A DNA stretch of 64,000 nucleotides from the NCBI GenBank assembly GCA_963798745.1, contig CAWCUF010000003.1, forward strand, positions 825,269-889,268, read 5' to 3'. Below are positions 17,207-26,396 of the stretch, one piece after another (position 1 is the first letter of the stretch; each line of letters begins with the position of its first letter). The notes under the pieces were generated by a model. It made no database searches and was not told the origin of the DNA. It saw only the letters and a list, made by a program, of their open reading frames with translations. The position numbers and the translations under genes are program-made. The stretch comes from Prado023 sp963798745. Its GTDB lineage: Bacteria > Actinomycetota > Actinomycetes > S36-B12 > CAIYMF01.

Positions 17207-18163
17207 ATGACGACAACACAGCAGGCACACCACCACCACCCGCCCACCGGCCACGACGCCACCGTCCTCGCCGAGTTGGTCGGTGCCGCCAAGCAGTTCG
17301 GCAAGGGCGCGGCGACGGTCCAGGCGGTTCGGGAACTGGATCTGGAGGTCCGTTCCGGTGAGCTCCTGGCCCTTCTGGGACCCAACGGGGCCGGCAAATC
17401 CACGGCGATCGGCATGCTCACCGGCCTGACCGCACCCACGTCCGGGACGGCGCGGCTCTTCGGGCGCGATCCCCGAGATGTGCGGGCTCGGCAGCGCATG
17501 GGCGCGATGCTGCAGGCCTCGGGTGTGCCGGAGACGCTGCGTGTGCGCGAGCTGCTCACCGCGTTCCGCGGCTACTACCCCACTCCGCTGCCCATGGCAC
17601 AGATCATGGCGGCGGCGGGTCTTGACGGGCTCGAGGACCGCATGTTCGGCGAGCTCTCCGGCGGCCAGCAGCGACGCGTGCTGTTCGGCATCGCGCTGGC
17701 GGGTGATCCGGATCTGCTGATGTTCGACGAGCCGACGACCGGCTTGGACGTGGAGGCTCGGCGGGGCTTGTGGGCCACGCTGCGGGAGCTGGCCCGGTCG
17801 GGGCGCGGCGTGGTGCTCACCACGCACTACCTGGAGGAGGCCGACGCGCTGGCGGACCGGATCGTGGTGATCGACCGCGGTGTGGTGATCGCCCAGGGAA
17901 CGCCCACCGAGATCAAGGCCCGGGTGCCTGGGCGACGGGTCCGTGCACAGACCTCGTTGGGCGTGGCCGCAGCGAGGCAGTGGCCCGGTGTGGCCCGAGC
18001 GTCACGCGAGGGCCCGTGGCTCGAGCTGCTCGTCGGATCCGCTGAGCCCGCTCTTCGCGTGCTGCTCGATCTGGACCCCTCGGCCGCTGACGTGACCGTG
18101 ACCGAACCAAGCCTCGAGGAGGCCTTCCTCACCCTGACCAGCAACACGGAGGACGCAGCATGA
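17207..18163 (+). CDS. ABC transporter ATP-binding protein (DesKR-linked)
   Basis: 318 residues. Walker A is GPNGAGKST near residue 61, the signature LSGGQQRRV near 149, and Walker B MFDEPTTGLD near 170, with an H-loop in LTTHYLEEADALADR. It energises the export permease encoded in the next gene, whose start overlaps its stop (ATGA). A histidine-rich N-terminus (HHHH) is unusual but lies ahead of the fold. First gene of a five-gene operon with a two-component system. Confidence 0.92.
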   Translation: MTTTQQAHHHHPPTGHDATVLAELVGAAKQFGKGAATVQAVRELDLEVRSGELLALLGPNGAGKSTAIGMLTGLTAPTSGTARLFGRDPRDVRARQRMGAMLQASGVPETLRVRELLTAFRGYYPTPLPMAQIMAAAGLDGLEDRMFGELSGGQQRRVLFGIALAGDPDLLMFDEPTTGLDVEARRGLWATLRELARSGRGVVLTTHYLEEADALADRIVVIDRGVVIAQGTPTEIKARVPGRRVRAQTSLGVAAARQWPGVARASREGPWLELLVGSAEPALRVLLDLDPSAADVTVTEPSLEEAFLTLTSNTEDAA

Positions 18164-18972
18164 CCACTCTCACTGCGATGCGTACGAGGACCGACGCGGG
18201 CACCCCCCGATCGAATCCGGCGCGGATCTACGTCACCGAGGCCCGGCACGAGTTCCTCAAACTCATGCGGATCCCGATCTTCGCTGTGAGCACCATCGCC
18301 CTGCCGGTGATGTTCTACCTGCTCTTCGGGGTCGCCTTCGCCGGTGGACAGGCCGGTGGGGTGGGCAGGGGCACCTACATGCTGGCTACCTACGCCACCT
18401 TCGGGGTCATCGGTGCCGCCCTGTTCGGCTTCGGCGTCTCGGTGGCCCTCGAACGTGGGCAGGGGTGGATGCGCCTCAAGCGCGTCTCACCAATGCCGCC
18501 ACAGGCCTACTTCGTGGCCAAGGTCGTGATGAGCACGACCGTCTCCGCGCTCATCATCGGATCCCTGTTCTTCCTCGGCGCCACGCTGGGCGGTGTGCGG
18601 ATGCCCGTCGCGCAGTGGGCCAGCCTGGGGTTGGTGCTGATCCTCGGGGCGCTTCCGTTCTCGGCGATGGGCCTGGCCTTCGGCTACCTCGTGGGCCCGA
18701 ACTCCGCACCGGCCATGCTGAACCTGATCTACCTGCCGATGGCCTTCGCGTCGGGGCTGTGGATCCCGATCAACCAGCTGCCCGCCTTCGTGCAGGGGAT
18801 CGCTCCGGCGCTCCCGCCGTACCACTTCGCTCAACTCGCACTGGGCACGGTCGGTGCCGCTGAGGGCGGATCTCAGGCGCTGCACGCCGTCGTGCTGCTA
18901 GCGTTCACGGCGTTCTTCCTGACCGTGGCCGCGTGGGGCTTCCGGCGCGACGAGGGCCGGACCTACGGATGA
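18160..18972 (+). CDS. ABC-2 type transporter permease
   Basis: 270 residues with six membrane helices after a cytoplasmic start. LPVMFYLLFGVAF, TFGVIGAALFGFGVSVALERGQGW and FASGLWIPINQLPAFVQ are typical of ABC-2 permeases for drugs, antimicrobial peptides or haem-type stress agents. It is translationally coupled to the ATPase and followed 10 nt later by the histidine kinase gene. The coupling suggests the kinase monitors the same compound or envelope damage. Confidence 0.9.
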   Translation: MTTLTAMRTRTDAGTPRSNPARIYVTEARHEFLKLMRIPIFAVSTIALPVMFYLLFGVAFAGGQAGGVGRGTYMLATYATFGVIGAALFGFGVSVALERGQGWMRLKRVSPMPPQAYFVAKVVMSTTVSALIIGSLFFLGATLGGVRMPVAQWASLGLVLILGALPFSAMGLAFGYLVGPNSAPAMLNLIYLPMAFASGLWIPINQLPAFVQGIAPALPPYHFAQLALGTVGAAEGGSQALHAVVLLAFTAFFLTVAAWGFRRDEGRTYG

Positions 18973-18982
18973 GGCGCACCTG

Positions 18983-20125
18983 ATGAGCCAGAGCCCGCCG
19001 CACCCCACCCGCTACATGCGCTACGTCTGGCTGGTCTACCTCCTCGCGCTGTTCTACCAGCCCGCGTTCGACCCCACCACCGACGCCTGGGACTGGCTGG
19101 CAGTCGCGGTCCTGATCGCCCTGTTCCTGCCGATCTACGCCGCCACGTTCCGTGCGCGCGACGACCGGCGGACCCTCATGCTCATCGCGGCCCTCGTCGC
19201 GCTGGCTGTTGTCGGTTCGCTGGTCAACGGCGGGGCCAGCGTGTTCGTGATCTATGCAGCCGCCGTTGCCGGCCGCCTGCACCCCGCCCGCCGGGCCGCG
19301 TCGGTGGTCGCCGCGCTCTTCGGGGTCGTCGCGCTGATGGTCGTGATCTCGCCGGTCCCGATGCCGTGGCGGCTGGCAGCGCTGGCCCCCGCATTGTTCT
19401 TCACTCCGGTCATCGGAGCAACCAGCATCTTCGAGGCCGAGCGGGACCGCGCGAACCAGCGCCTCCGGCGTGCCGATGAGGAGATCGAACGGCTGGCGAC
19501 GATCGCCGAGCGGGAGCGGATCGCCCGGGACCTGCACGACCTGCTCGGGCACACCCTGTCGGTCGTCGTGCTGAAGTCCGAACTGGCCGCACGGCTGGTG
19601 CGCGCAGACCCGGACCGAGCAATTGCCGAGGTGCACGACATTGAGAAGATCGGCCGCGAGGCCCTGGGTGAGGTGCGCGCTGCGGTCACCGGCTACCGGG
19701 CACGCGGCCTGGGAGCCGAGCTCGACGGGGCACGGATGGCGCTGGAGGCTGCGGGCGTCGACGTCGAGGTACACGCCGACCCGCACGACCTGCGCCCCGA
19801 GCCGGAGTCCGCCCTGGCCATGGCGCTGCGTGAGGCCGTGACCAACGTGGTGCGTCACGCCGACGCCCAGCAGGCCACCATCAGCATCACCACAGGAGGG
19901 GGTGCGGTTCGGCTCGAGGTGACCGACGACGGTCGCGGCTACTCGGGGCAGCAGGGATCCGGACTCATCGGCATGGGCGAGCGGATCGCCGCCCTCGGTG
20001 GCCACGTCGAGGTGCGCGACGCAGGAGGCGGCCAAGACCGGATCGGGACTGTGGTCGAGGTGACGCTGCCCCCCACGAGCACGCTCGACGACGGTACTGA
20101 GGCAGAGGAGGTGGGTGGGCGATGA
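18983..20125 (+). CDS. Sensor histidine kinase, DesK/NarL-partner type
   Basis: 380 residues. About five membrane segments occupy residues 15-145 with short loops and no periplasmic domain. The HisKA_3 phosphoacceptor is His185 in RDLHDLLGHTLS, and the HATPase domain shows LREAVTNVVRHADAQ and TDDGRGYSG, then GSGLIGMGERIAALGG. This is an intramembrane-sensing kinase. Its stop overlaps the start of the response regulator gene. Confidence 0.92.
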   Translation: MSQSPPHPTRYMRYVWLVYLLALFYQPAFDPTTDAWDWLAVAVLIALFLPIYAATFRARDDRRTLMLIAALVALAVVGSLVNGGASVFVIYAAAVAGRLHPARRAASVVAALFGVVALMVVISPVPMPWRLAALAPALFFTPVIGATSIFEAERDRANQRLRRADEEIERLATIAERERIARDLHDLLGHTLSVVVLKSELAARLVRADPDRAIAEVHDIEKIGREALGEVRAAVTGYRARGLGAELDGARMALEAAGVDVEVHADPHDLRPEPESALAMALREAVTNVVRHADAQQATISITTGGGAVRLEVTDDGRGYSGQQGSGLIGMGERIAALGGHVEVRDAGGGQDRIGTVVEVTLPPTSTLDDGTEAEEVGGR

Positions 20126-20727
20126 CGATCAGCGTGGTCCTGGCCGAGGACCAACTCATGGTCCTCGGTGCCCTGAGCACCCTCCTGGGACTGGAGGCCG
20201 ACATCACCGTCGCGGGCACCGCCGCCGACGGCCAGGAGGCCGTGCGCCTGGTCGAGGCGCTGCGGCCCGACGTGCTGCTGACCGACATCGAGATGCCCAA
20301 GATGACTGGGCTCGAGGTGGCCGCCGAGGTCCGACGACGGGGCCTGCCGACCCGGGTGGTTATCCTGACCACCTTCGCCCGCAGCGGGTACCTGCGGCGG
20401 GCGCTGGACGCTGGTGCCGTCGGCTACCTGCTCAAGGACGCACCGGCCAGCGCCCTGGCCCAGGCCGTCCGCGACGTGCACGCCGGCGGCCGCGCCATCG
20501 ACCCCGAGCTCGCCGCCGGCGCGTGGGGCGAGCCGGACCCGCTGACAGACCGGGAGCGCCAGGTCCTGCGCCTGGCCGGTGACGGGCTGGCCAACGGCGA
20601 GATCGCCGGGCAACTGCACCTGTCCGAGGGCACCGTGCGCAACTACCTGTCCGAGGCGATGAGCAAGCTCGGTGCCGCCAACCGGATCGCTGCTGCCCGG
20701 CTTGCCCGTGACCGGGGCTGGCTGTGA
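20122..20727 (+). CDS. NarL/LuxR-family response regulator
   Basis: 201 residues. The receiver domain has acidic residues at VLAEDQ, phospho-acceptor Asp55 in LLTDIEMPK, and the lysine in YLLKDAPA near 108. The GerE helix-turn-helix is at about 140-200 (LTDRERQVLRLAGDGLANGE, LSEGTVRNYLSEAMSKL). It is the cognate partner of the kinase and the most likely binder of the two ATGACA-TGTCAT palindromes ahead of the operon. Confidence 0.92.
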   Translation: MTISVVLAEDQLMVLGALSTLLGLEADITVAGTAADGQEAVRLVEALRPDVLLTDIEMPKMTGLEVAAEVRRRGLPTRVVILTTFARSGYLRRALDAGAVGYLLKDAPASALAQAVRDVHAGGRAIDPELAAGAWGEPDPLTDRERQVLRLAGDGLANGEIAGQLHLSEGTVRNYLSEAMSKLGAANRIAAARLARDRGWL

Positions 20728-21624
20728 CCTCGCCGGCCACCGCACCCGCGGCACGGGGTCGCCGGAGCCTCGACGGGCCGCTCGTCGCCTTCTTCGCGAT
20801 CGCGTTCGCGCTGGCGTGGGGCACTTGGCTCTGTGGTCGCGTGGGCAGCCGATCAGGCCGGTATCGGAACCAACGACCTGCTTCGCCTCGTCGAGGAACG
20901 ACGACTCGAGGGGGTGGACACAGCGCTGCCGGGCTGGTTGCTCTACGGGACCACCCGCGTGATCGACTTCTCGTTCTCGATCGCCGGGCTGATCATGATC
21001 GGCGTCACCGCGGGCCGAGAGGGATTCCAGGAACTCGGGCGCCGGTTGCTGCTGTGGCGATTCCCGGTCCGCTGGTACCTGCTGGCGCTGCTTCCGGTGT
21101 TCCTGCTCGCCGGCGCCGCGCTGCTGGCCGCCAAGCCGCTGCAGCTCAGCAGCCACGCAGTCATCACGGCCCTGTTCAGCCTCGAAGCGGGGCTCCTGGT
21201 CTCGCTGTTCCTGCGCGGCGCGATGGGCGAGGAACTGGGCCTGCGCGGATTCGCCCTACCCCGACTCCAGGCACGGACGTCACCCTTCCGAGCCAGCCTG
21301 ATCATCGGCGTGCTCTGGGGCGCCTGGCACCTGCCGGTCCTGATCACCGGCGATCCGGTCTCGATCGTGCTCTTCCTCGGACTGGCCCTGGGCCTGAGCT
21401 TCGTCTTCACGCTCATGTTCAACGGCAGCGGTGGCTCGTTGATCCCCGGACTGCTGTTCCACGCCACCGTGAACTGGGAGGAGGGCTTCGAAGCGCTCAT
21501 GCCGGGACTCATCGGCACCGACTGGGAGACGTGGTCCACCCTGGCACTGCTGCTCGTCGGGCTCGCCGCCGCAGTCCTGGTCGCCCGCCGCCCGCTTTCA
21601 GGGCAGACCCACCTCGCCCGGTGA
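20724..21624 (+). pseudogene. CPBP-family intramembrane protease, frameshifted
   Basis: The GTG start overlaps the regulator stop. The first frame gives GPLVAFFAIAFALAWGTW, then the coding frame changes near 20827-20840 and continues with WAADQAGIGTNDLLRL to the end at 21624. The second part keeps the CPBP motifs EELGLRGF, the WGAWHLPVL histidine and FHATVNW, so the catalytic region is intact. An internal GTG at 20833 could start a protein of about 263 residues lacking the first helix. It may be a real lesion, a sequencing error or a programmed shift. Confidence 0.75.
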
Positions 21625-21872
21625 GCGATCTGCCCCGGGTGGGAGTCGTCCCAGAGAGTCAGGCGAGCCCCATACTGGCGGCCGCCTGGTGCATCTGGTG
21701 GTCGAAGAAGGCGTCGCGCAGGGCCGACGGCTGCTTCTTCAGATCCCACGGTGGCGATGTGAGCCAGATCAGGGCCTGCCCGACCACCTCCTTCGGCGAC
21801 GTTGGGAGGCACGAGGACTTGAGTAGCAGTCCAGCCTCGTGAACTGCGCAACTCCATATCAGGCGCTGCATT

Positions 21873-22098
21873 CTGGGCCGGTAGGACGCTGTTTCGGCAC
21901 CCAACCCGCCAGGCGATGCCTGCGGTGGGACTCGGATTGATCTCCGTCTGCGCCGGCGTTGGTCACAGGCTTGGCCATGCTGGTCGCTCGGCAGCGTGGA
22001 CGGTGGGGCACTCCTGCGAGGATGAGTGCGGCTCTGGGCTGGCGTCCTGCACGGCCACGGTCCGCGACGTGGGACCGCGACTGGGTCATCGGGACGAC
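21873..22098. repeat. Imperfect intergenic repeat, copy A
   Basis: About 226 bp with two blocks matching copy B at 23699-23992 in the same orientation: 21873-21980 with 23699-23806, and about 22000-22098 with 23894-23992. Shared stretches include CACAGGCTT and GTGGGGCACTCC. Copy B has about 70 bp more between the blocks. No coding frame is conserved between them. The rest of 21625-22203 shows nothing. Confidence 0.7.
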
Positions 22099-22203
22099 GT
22101 GACGGCCCAGGCTGTTCCTCGCCCCCCACAGCCCACACGCATCGGGTGCTCGGTCGCGCTGCACCCGCTCCCCCCGTCGGCACATCTCGATAGCCTGATC
22201 ATC

Positions 22204-23199
22204 GTGACCACGCGCGACACGGACACCCGCAACCCGATGGTCGCTCGGGCAGTCCGGGGCGTCGTGGCGGTCTTCCTCCTGGTCGTTGTGCCCGTCGGAC
22301 TCTGCGCCGCGCTCACCGGCGGCACCGGCACACTCGCCGCCCTCCTCAGCTCGATCTTCACCCTCATCCTGGTCATCGCAGCGGGGTGGCGGCGGGCCCT
22401 GATGTTCCTCCCCCTGCTACTGCTGTCCACCGCCCTGGGAGCAGTGACCGAGGGCACTGCCGCGTGGGTGGCCCTGCTCGCCGGGCTGGGAGTCGCATCC
22501 GGCCTGGCCTCTGCGCTTGGGCTCATGGCGCCGTTCGCGGTATCGGGCATGCTTGCCGCGGCCGCCGGGTCGCTGGGCGAGATGTCGGCGGTCACGCTCC
22601 TGGTGGCTGGCCTGGTGGGCGGCTACGTCATCGTCGTCTTGCGGAAACTGGGCGTTCCCGCTGAGGTGCAGGGATTGCGCCCTTCCCGTCGCGAGGCGGC
22701 GGCAGGCGCTGTCGTACTGGGCGCGGTCGTGGCCGTCGCCTCCATCGTGGCCCAGCGCTGGGACGAGCCCCACGCCTACTACTTCCCGGTGTTCGTCTTC
22801 GTGCTCGCCCTGCCGTCGCCCGGGGTACGGGTGTCCGAGCAGGCACGCGACCGGGTCATCGGGACTGCGCTCGGGCTGGTGGCTGTCCTACCCCTGGCGT
22901 ACGTCACGCTCCCCGTGTCTGTCCGGGTCGGGCTGGTCTGCCTGCTGCTCGTGGGATACCTGGCGGTCAGCGAGCCCGCGTGGGTGAGGGCGGCCCTGAG
23001 CACGACGATGATCGTGCTGGCCCTCGACCCGACTGCTGCTGGACTTGCGGCCGGGGAGACCCGCCTGGTCGCTGTGGTCACCGCAGCAGGCCTCGTCCTT
23101 GCCGGTTGGGGGGCGGTCCTCTGGTGGGTCGGGCGACACCCGGACTGGCTGGACGCACCGGACCTGTTCGAGGATCCGGAGCCCCAGCCGGCATCGTGA
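22204..23199 (+). CDS. FUSC-like integral membrane protein
   Basis: 331 residues with about ten membrane helices in two sets. One covers residues 15-140, and a second from about 175 to 310 follows LRPSRREAAAGAVVLGAVV, the spacing typical of FUSC / aromatic-acid-exporter-like proteins. HAYYFPVFVFVLALPSPGVRV and DRVIGTALGLVAVLPLA fit that family's second half. The start is GTG 22204, where similarity begins; the longer upstream frame overlaps repeat copy A. Transport substrate unknown. Confidence 0.72.
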   Translation: MTTRDTDTRNPMVARAVRGVVAVFLLVVVPVGLCAALTGGTGTLAALLSSIFTLILVIAAGWRRALMFLPLLLLSTALGAVTEGTAAWVALLAGLGVASGLASALGLMAPFAVSGMLAAAAGSLGEMSAVTLLVAGLVGGYVIVVLRKLGVPAEVQGLRPSRREAAAGAVVLGAVVAVASIVAQRWDEPHAYYFPVFVFVLALPSPGVRVSEQARDRVIGTALGLVAVLPLAYVTLPVSVRVGLVCLLLVGYLAVSEPAWVRAALSTTMIVLALDPTAAGLAAGETRLVAVVTAAGLVLAGWGAVLWWVGRHPDWLDAPDLFEDPEPQPAS

Positions 23200-23287
23200 A
23201 CCGGGACTGCGATGCGCGCGGTCATCCTTCTCGTTCGACCGGGGATAACCGGCCCCTCATCAGCGTTCGCAGGACCAGTCGTGACGC

Positions 23288-23628
23288 TTACGAGCGGCAA
23301 CTTGTCTCGGATTGAGGAGCAGAGACGAACTCTTTGTCCTCCGAGACGAAGAGCTTGGCGTAGGGCACAACGCCGTGGCGACCGGTTGCGGTAGTACTCG
23401 GTCCCCCCCACGACCGGGCCGACGAAGATCTCCAAGCCGTAGCCGACCTCCGAGAGATCATTTGGTGCCAGAGGCAAAGACGCCCAAAATTCATTCGTCC
23501 CTAGCATCCCAAGTAGGCCCCGGCGAGTCCGTGAAGTGGTGATAGACAGTCTCAAGCGCGGTCTTCTTCGCAGGAGAGGGCAGTGGGACCTCATCCCAAG
23601 CTTCGCCCAACCAGACGCTGATCTTCAC
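23288..23628 (-). pseudogene. Degraded gene of unknown family
   Basis: Three overlapping minus-strand frames look protein-like in turn: a 45-residue frame from a GTG at 23628 (MKISVWLGEAWDEVPLPS ... TVYHHFTDSPGPTWDA), then NEFWASLPLAPNDLSEVGYG and LEIFVGPVVGGTEYYRNRS, then VVPYAKLFVSEDKEFVSAP. The GC content is lower than its neighbours'. It could be one frameshifted gene or two tiny ones. I do not recognise the family. Confidence 0.4.
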
Positions 23629-23698
23629 ACCACCATGATCCCTGTAGAGCGGCGTTTACCTGTGGTTGAATCGCCTCATGCTCGATGCCGCGTCCTTT

Positions 23699-23992
23699 TG
23701 GGCCGATAGGACGCTCTCGGGGCACCAGCCTGGCCAGGCGATCCCCGGGGTGGGACTGTCGGATCTGATCTCGGCCTCCGCCGGCGCTATTCACAGGCTT
23801 CGCCACCCTGATCTCCGTTCGCCAGCGGATCAGTCGCTTGGGGTGAGTTCTTCCCCCTGCGGCTGTGGTGCGCGCCAGGTACGACGAGATCATGGTGGGG
23901 CACTCCCGCGAGGACGAGGGCAGCTCTGAACTAGCGTCTTGCACGGCCACAGTCCGCGACGTGAGGCCACGACTCGGTCAACCGGGCACGAC
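23699..23992. repeat. Imperfect intergenic repeat, copy B
   Basis: Second copy of the repeat at 21873-22098, same orientation, about 1.83 kb away. It ends 26 bp before the tRNA-containing att repeat. The two copies bracket the FUSC-like gene. Confidence 0.7.
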
Positions 23993-24017
23993 GCAACTGA
24001 CCGCGCTCTTCGTCAGC

Positions 24018-24189
24018 CAACCCAGAGGTCACGAGTCGTCCGCACCCATTCGCTGGCGTCCGATGTCCGCAGATGTCAGCAGCCCTGCACGCAGAAGGCC
24101 AGTCCCCGGTTTCCCGGAAACTGGCCTCTGACCTGCTACGACACTGGTAGCGGGGGCAGGATTTGAACCTGCGACCTCTGGGTTATGAG
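24018..24189 (-). repeat. Left attachment site (att) with tRNA-fMet 3' fragment
   Basis: A 172-bp block identical to 56289-56460 except for 13 substitutions, with no gaps. Positions 24145-24189, read on the minus strand, are the last 45 nt of a tRNA gene: CTCATAA anticodon loop (CAU), CCC stem side, complete T-arm, acceptor strand and CCA. The three C residues after the loop imply the GGG:CCC stem typical of initiator tRNA-fMet. The 5' half of the tRNA is absent. The 45-bp core is identical in the two copies. Confidence 0.92.
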
Positions 24190-24330
24190 CAATGCAGGTG
24201 CGCATTCTGCGTCCTCTCCGTCGTGTGGAGATGTCATCATCGTCGCAGGTCAGCGGCCGGTTGGGTGTTCGCAGTGGTTCGTGCGAGTCCGCACCAGTTC
24301 GGCCGGTCCTGCGGACATTCTGCGGTCATT
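24064..24330. promoter_or_regulatory. Candidate integrase arm-type sites flanking the att core
   Basis: TGTCCGCAG (24064-24072) lies on the left of the core, and its complement appears on the right as CTGCGGACA (24309-24317), followed by the near-copy CTGCGGTCA (24320-24328). The right att has the same arrangement: TGTCCGCAG at 56335-56343 plus TTCCGCAG, and two GCGGACAT copies from 56581. Inverted short repeats on both sides of a core are typical of tyrosine-integrase arm sites. Confidence 0.55.
24097..24126 (-). terminator. Hairpin just downstream of the tRNA 3' end
   Basis: GGCCAGT (24097-24103) pairs with ACTGGCC (24120-24126), with inner CCGG pairs around a short loop. It lies 19 bp past the CCA end in tRNA direction, fitting the transcription terminator of the original tRNA gene. 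It is conserved in the other att copy. Confidence 0.55.
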
Positions 24331-24343
24331 TCGAGGGGTGCTC

Positions 24344-25465
24344 ATGGCGTGGTTGAGGCAGCGCCGCGGGCGTGATGGACGCATCCGCTACCAGGGAAGC
24401 TACCGCGATCCCAGCGGCCGGGAGCGAAGCGCTGGCACATTCTCGACCGCACGGCAGGCGCTTCGAGCCGCGACCATGGCTGAGGGCGCCATCGAGTCGG
24501 GTACCTGGTTCGACGTCTCCGCGGGCAAGGTCACCTTCCGCGCCTACGCCCTGGACGTGTGGTGGGCCAGCCTGCACCGGGAGCTGACCACGAAGGCCGC
24601 CTGCCGGTCGAACCTGGAGACGCACTTCCTGCCGTTCTTCGGTGACCTGCGGATGGCCAACATCCTGCCCTCGCACGTCCAGGCGTGGGTCAACCAGGCC
24701 CTCGAAGGCGGACTCACCCCGCGCAGCGCGGTCAAGTACCACGTGGTGCTCCACGGTGTCTTCAAGCAAGCAGTCCGAGATCGGGTCATCCCGTTCAACC
24801 CCGCCGCCGAAGCCAAGCTGCCCAAGGTGGTGCGCAAGCAGCGGCGAATCCTGACCCCGCAGGAATTCGGCTCGCTGCTGGAGCACATCCCCGACCGGTG
24901 GCTGCCCCTGGTCCTGACCAGCATCGAGACCGGCCTGCGCTGGGGCGAACTCATGGCCCTGCGCCCGCGGCACATCGACTGGTCCGAGGCGCGGATCCTT
25001 GTCGAGGAGACCGTGCTCGAGCTGTCCAAGCGCAACTCGCCGACCGGGCAGCGGATCGTCTTCAAGGGCTACCCGAAGTACGACCAAACCAGGACGCTGG
25101 CCGTAACCCGGGAACTGATCGCCGTGCTGCAGAAGCGCGTCGACGACTTCGGGCTCGAACCCGATCACCTGCTGTTCCCCTCCACCGAGGGGCCGAGCCT
25201 TGTCCCCGTGTCCCGCAACACCTTCCGGACCAAGGTGTGGCTGCCTGCGCTCGAGGAGGCCAAGCTCGGATTCCCCGTCCGAATGCACGATCTGCGACAC
25301 GCCCACGCCTCATGGCTGCTCGCCGGCGGCGCCGACCTCGCCGCCGTCATGGAACGCCTCGGCCACCGCCAGATCATGACCACCCAGCAATACCTCCACA
25401 CACTGCCCGACGCCGACCGCAAAGCACTGCAGGCGTTCAATGCCATCCGCCACCCGAAGCGCTGA
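24344..25465 (+). CDS. int: Site-specific tyrosine integrase
   Basis: 373 residues. An N-terminal arm-binding region (YQGSYRDPSGRERSAGTF) and a core-binding SAM-like domain (about 60-150) precede the catalytic domain. Catalytic residues visible are Arg199 in ETGLRWGELMAL, His315 and Arg318 in HDLRHAHASWLL, His341 in GHRQ, and Tyr350 in QQYLHTL. The ATG at 24344 with GAGGGG ahead is chosen; the frame is open back into the tRNA core. It should recombine the tRNA-fMet att sites. Confidence 0.93.
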   Translation: MAWLRQRRGRDGRIRYQGSYRDPSGRERSAGTFSTARQALRAATMAEGAIESGTWFDVSAGKVTFRAYALDVWWASLHRELTTKAACRSNLETHFLPFFGDLRMANILPSHVQAWVNQALEGGLTPRSAVKYHVVLHGVFKQAVRDRVIPFNPAAEAKLPKVVRKQRRILTPQEFGSLLEHIPDRWLPLVLTSIETGLRWGELMALRPRHIDWSEARILVEETVLELSKRNSPTGQRIVFKGYPKYDQTRTLAVTRELIAVLQKRVDDFGLEPDHLLFPSTEGPSLVPVSRNTFRTKVWLPALEEAKLGFPVRMHDLRHAHASWLLAGGADLAAVMERLGHRQIMTTQQYLHTLPDADRKALQAFNAIRHPKR

Positions 25466-25634
25466 CGCCGTCTCCCACTATCGTCACGATTCTGCTCGCC
25501 ATCTGAACGCGGCAGGACGACACCCGGACCCGAGCGAGTCCGGCGGCCGCCCGAGGCGAGGTCACCCGCGCGGGCGGGCCAACTCCACGCCCCTCCGGGT
25601 TACCCGATCCTGCGATATCCCCAAGGCGCCCAAC

Positions 25635-25684
25635 TCGCGGCGCAGTGACGCATCGGGCGCCGCGACACCGGGACGGTACGCGGC
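25635..25684. repeat. Short dispersed repeat, copy 1
   Basis: About 50 bp matching 26733-26782 in the same orientation with few differences; GCATCGGGCGCCG and GACACCGGGACGG are shared. A shorter related piece (ACGCGGCGATGTG) occurs near 26775 and 29174. It is located in gaps beside decayed genes. Confidence 0.6.
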
Positions 25685-25696
25685 GGAAGGCCGCGC

Positions 25697-26088
25697 CTAG
25701 AGGGAGTTCGGCGTCTCCTCGGTGACCGCTGCCTGAACGCACTCGAACGCCGTCCGATAGGCCGCGCGGACGCCCTGTGGGGCACTCTCCTGGTCCTGAG
25801 CTCGTAGCCGTTCACAGGACTGGGATCCCTGGACCAGGTACGTGATCCGGTCACTCCAATGATCGCCGGTCCTGTAGGCCACCATGACCACCCGATCGTC
25901 GGCGCCGCTGACTGGGGCCGCCATGACGACCGAGCGGGCACCTTCAGGAAGCCCCCTGGGTGGGCACTGGCCGCCACTCGCTCACAGCCCTGCGTGTCTT
26001 CAGCACCCCTGACGATTGACGGCAGAGCCACACCGGCCCCGAGCGCAACACCGAGTGCCGTCACTGCCACCAAGACGCGACTGGTCAT
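25697..26088 (-). pseudogene. Small secreted protein, frameshifted
   Basis: The first frame gives a signal peptide (SRVLVAVTALGVALGAGVAL) and EDTQGCERVAASAHP. After a run of five G at about 25952-25956 the protein-like frame changes and continues LPEGARSVVMAAPVSGADD to a stop at 25697. Two cysteine motifs (GCERV, SCERL) could pair in the intact protein of about 130 residues. A single-base slip in the G-run would explain the break. Family not recognised. Confidence 0.55.
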
Positions 26089-26396
26089 TTCATGACCCCC
26101 GACCCATCGATGGTTCCCCAGATATCGGGGAGAGGCAGAGGCAGGTCCCAACTTGAGCCGCCCGGCTCCCCAAGCCAAAGATGAGGCCAAGTCGGGACGG
26201 AGCCCACCTGCAACCCGCAGCCCCACCCCTGCCCCGCATCTCAGGCCATCAGACCGCGACCGGCGCCTTCCTCGTTGCGCGTGCGCGGGACGCGGAACGA
26301 CGCCCGGGCTTCGCGGGGCTCTGGGCTGGAGGACATCGCGTAGCCGGCTCTCGAAGCGGGTGAACCCAGGGCCCCGGCCGGTGCCACACTCACCCT

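Noticed and set aside
24145..24189. A functional tRNA gene at the att sites
   Set aside because: Only the 3' 45 nt are present at both copies; the D-arm, 5' acceptor strand and 5' anticodon stem are missing.
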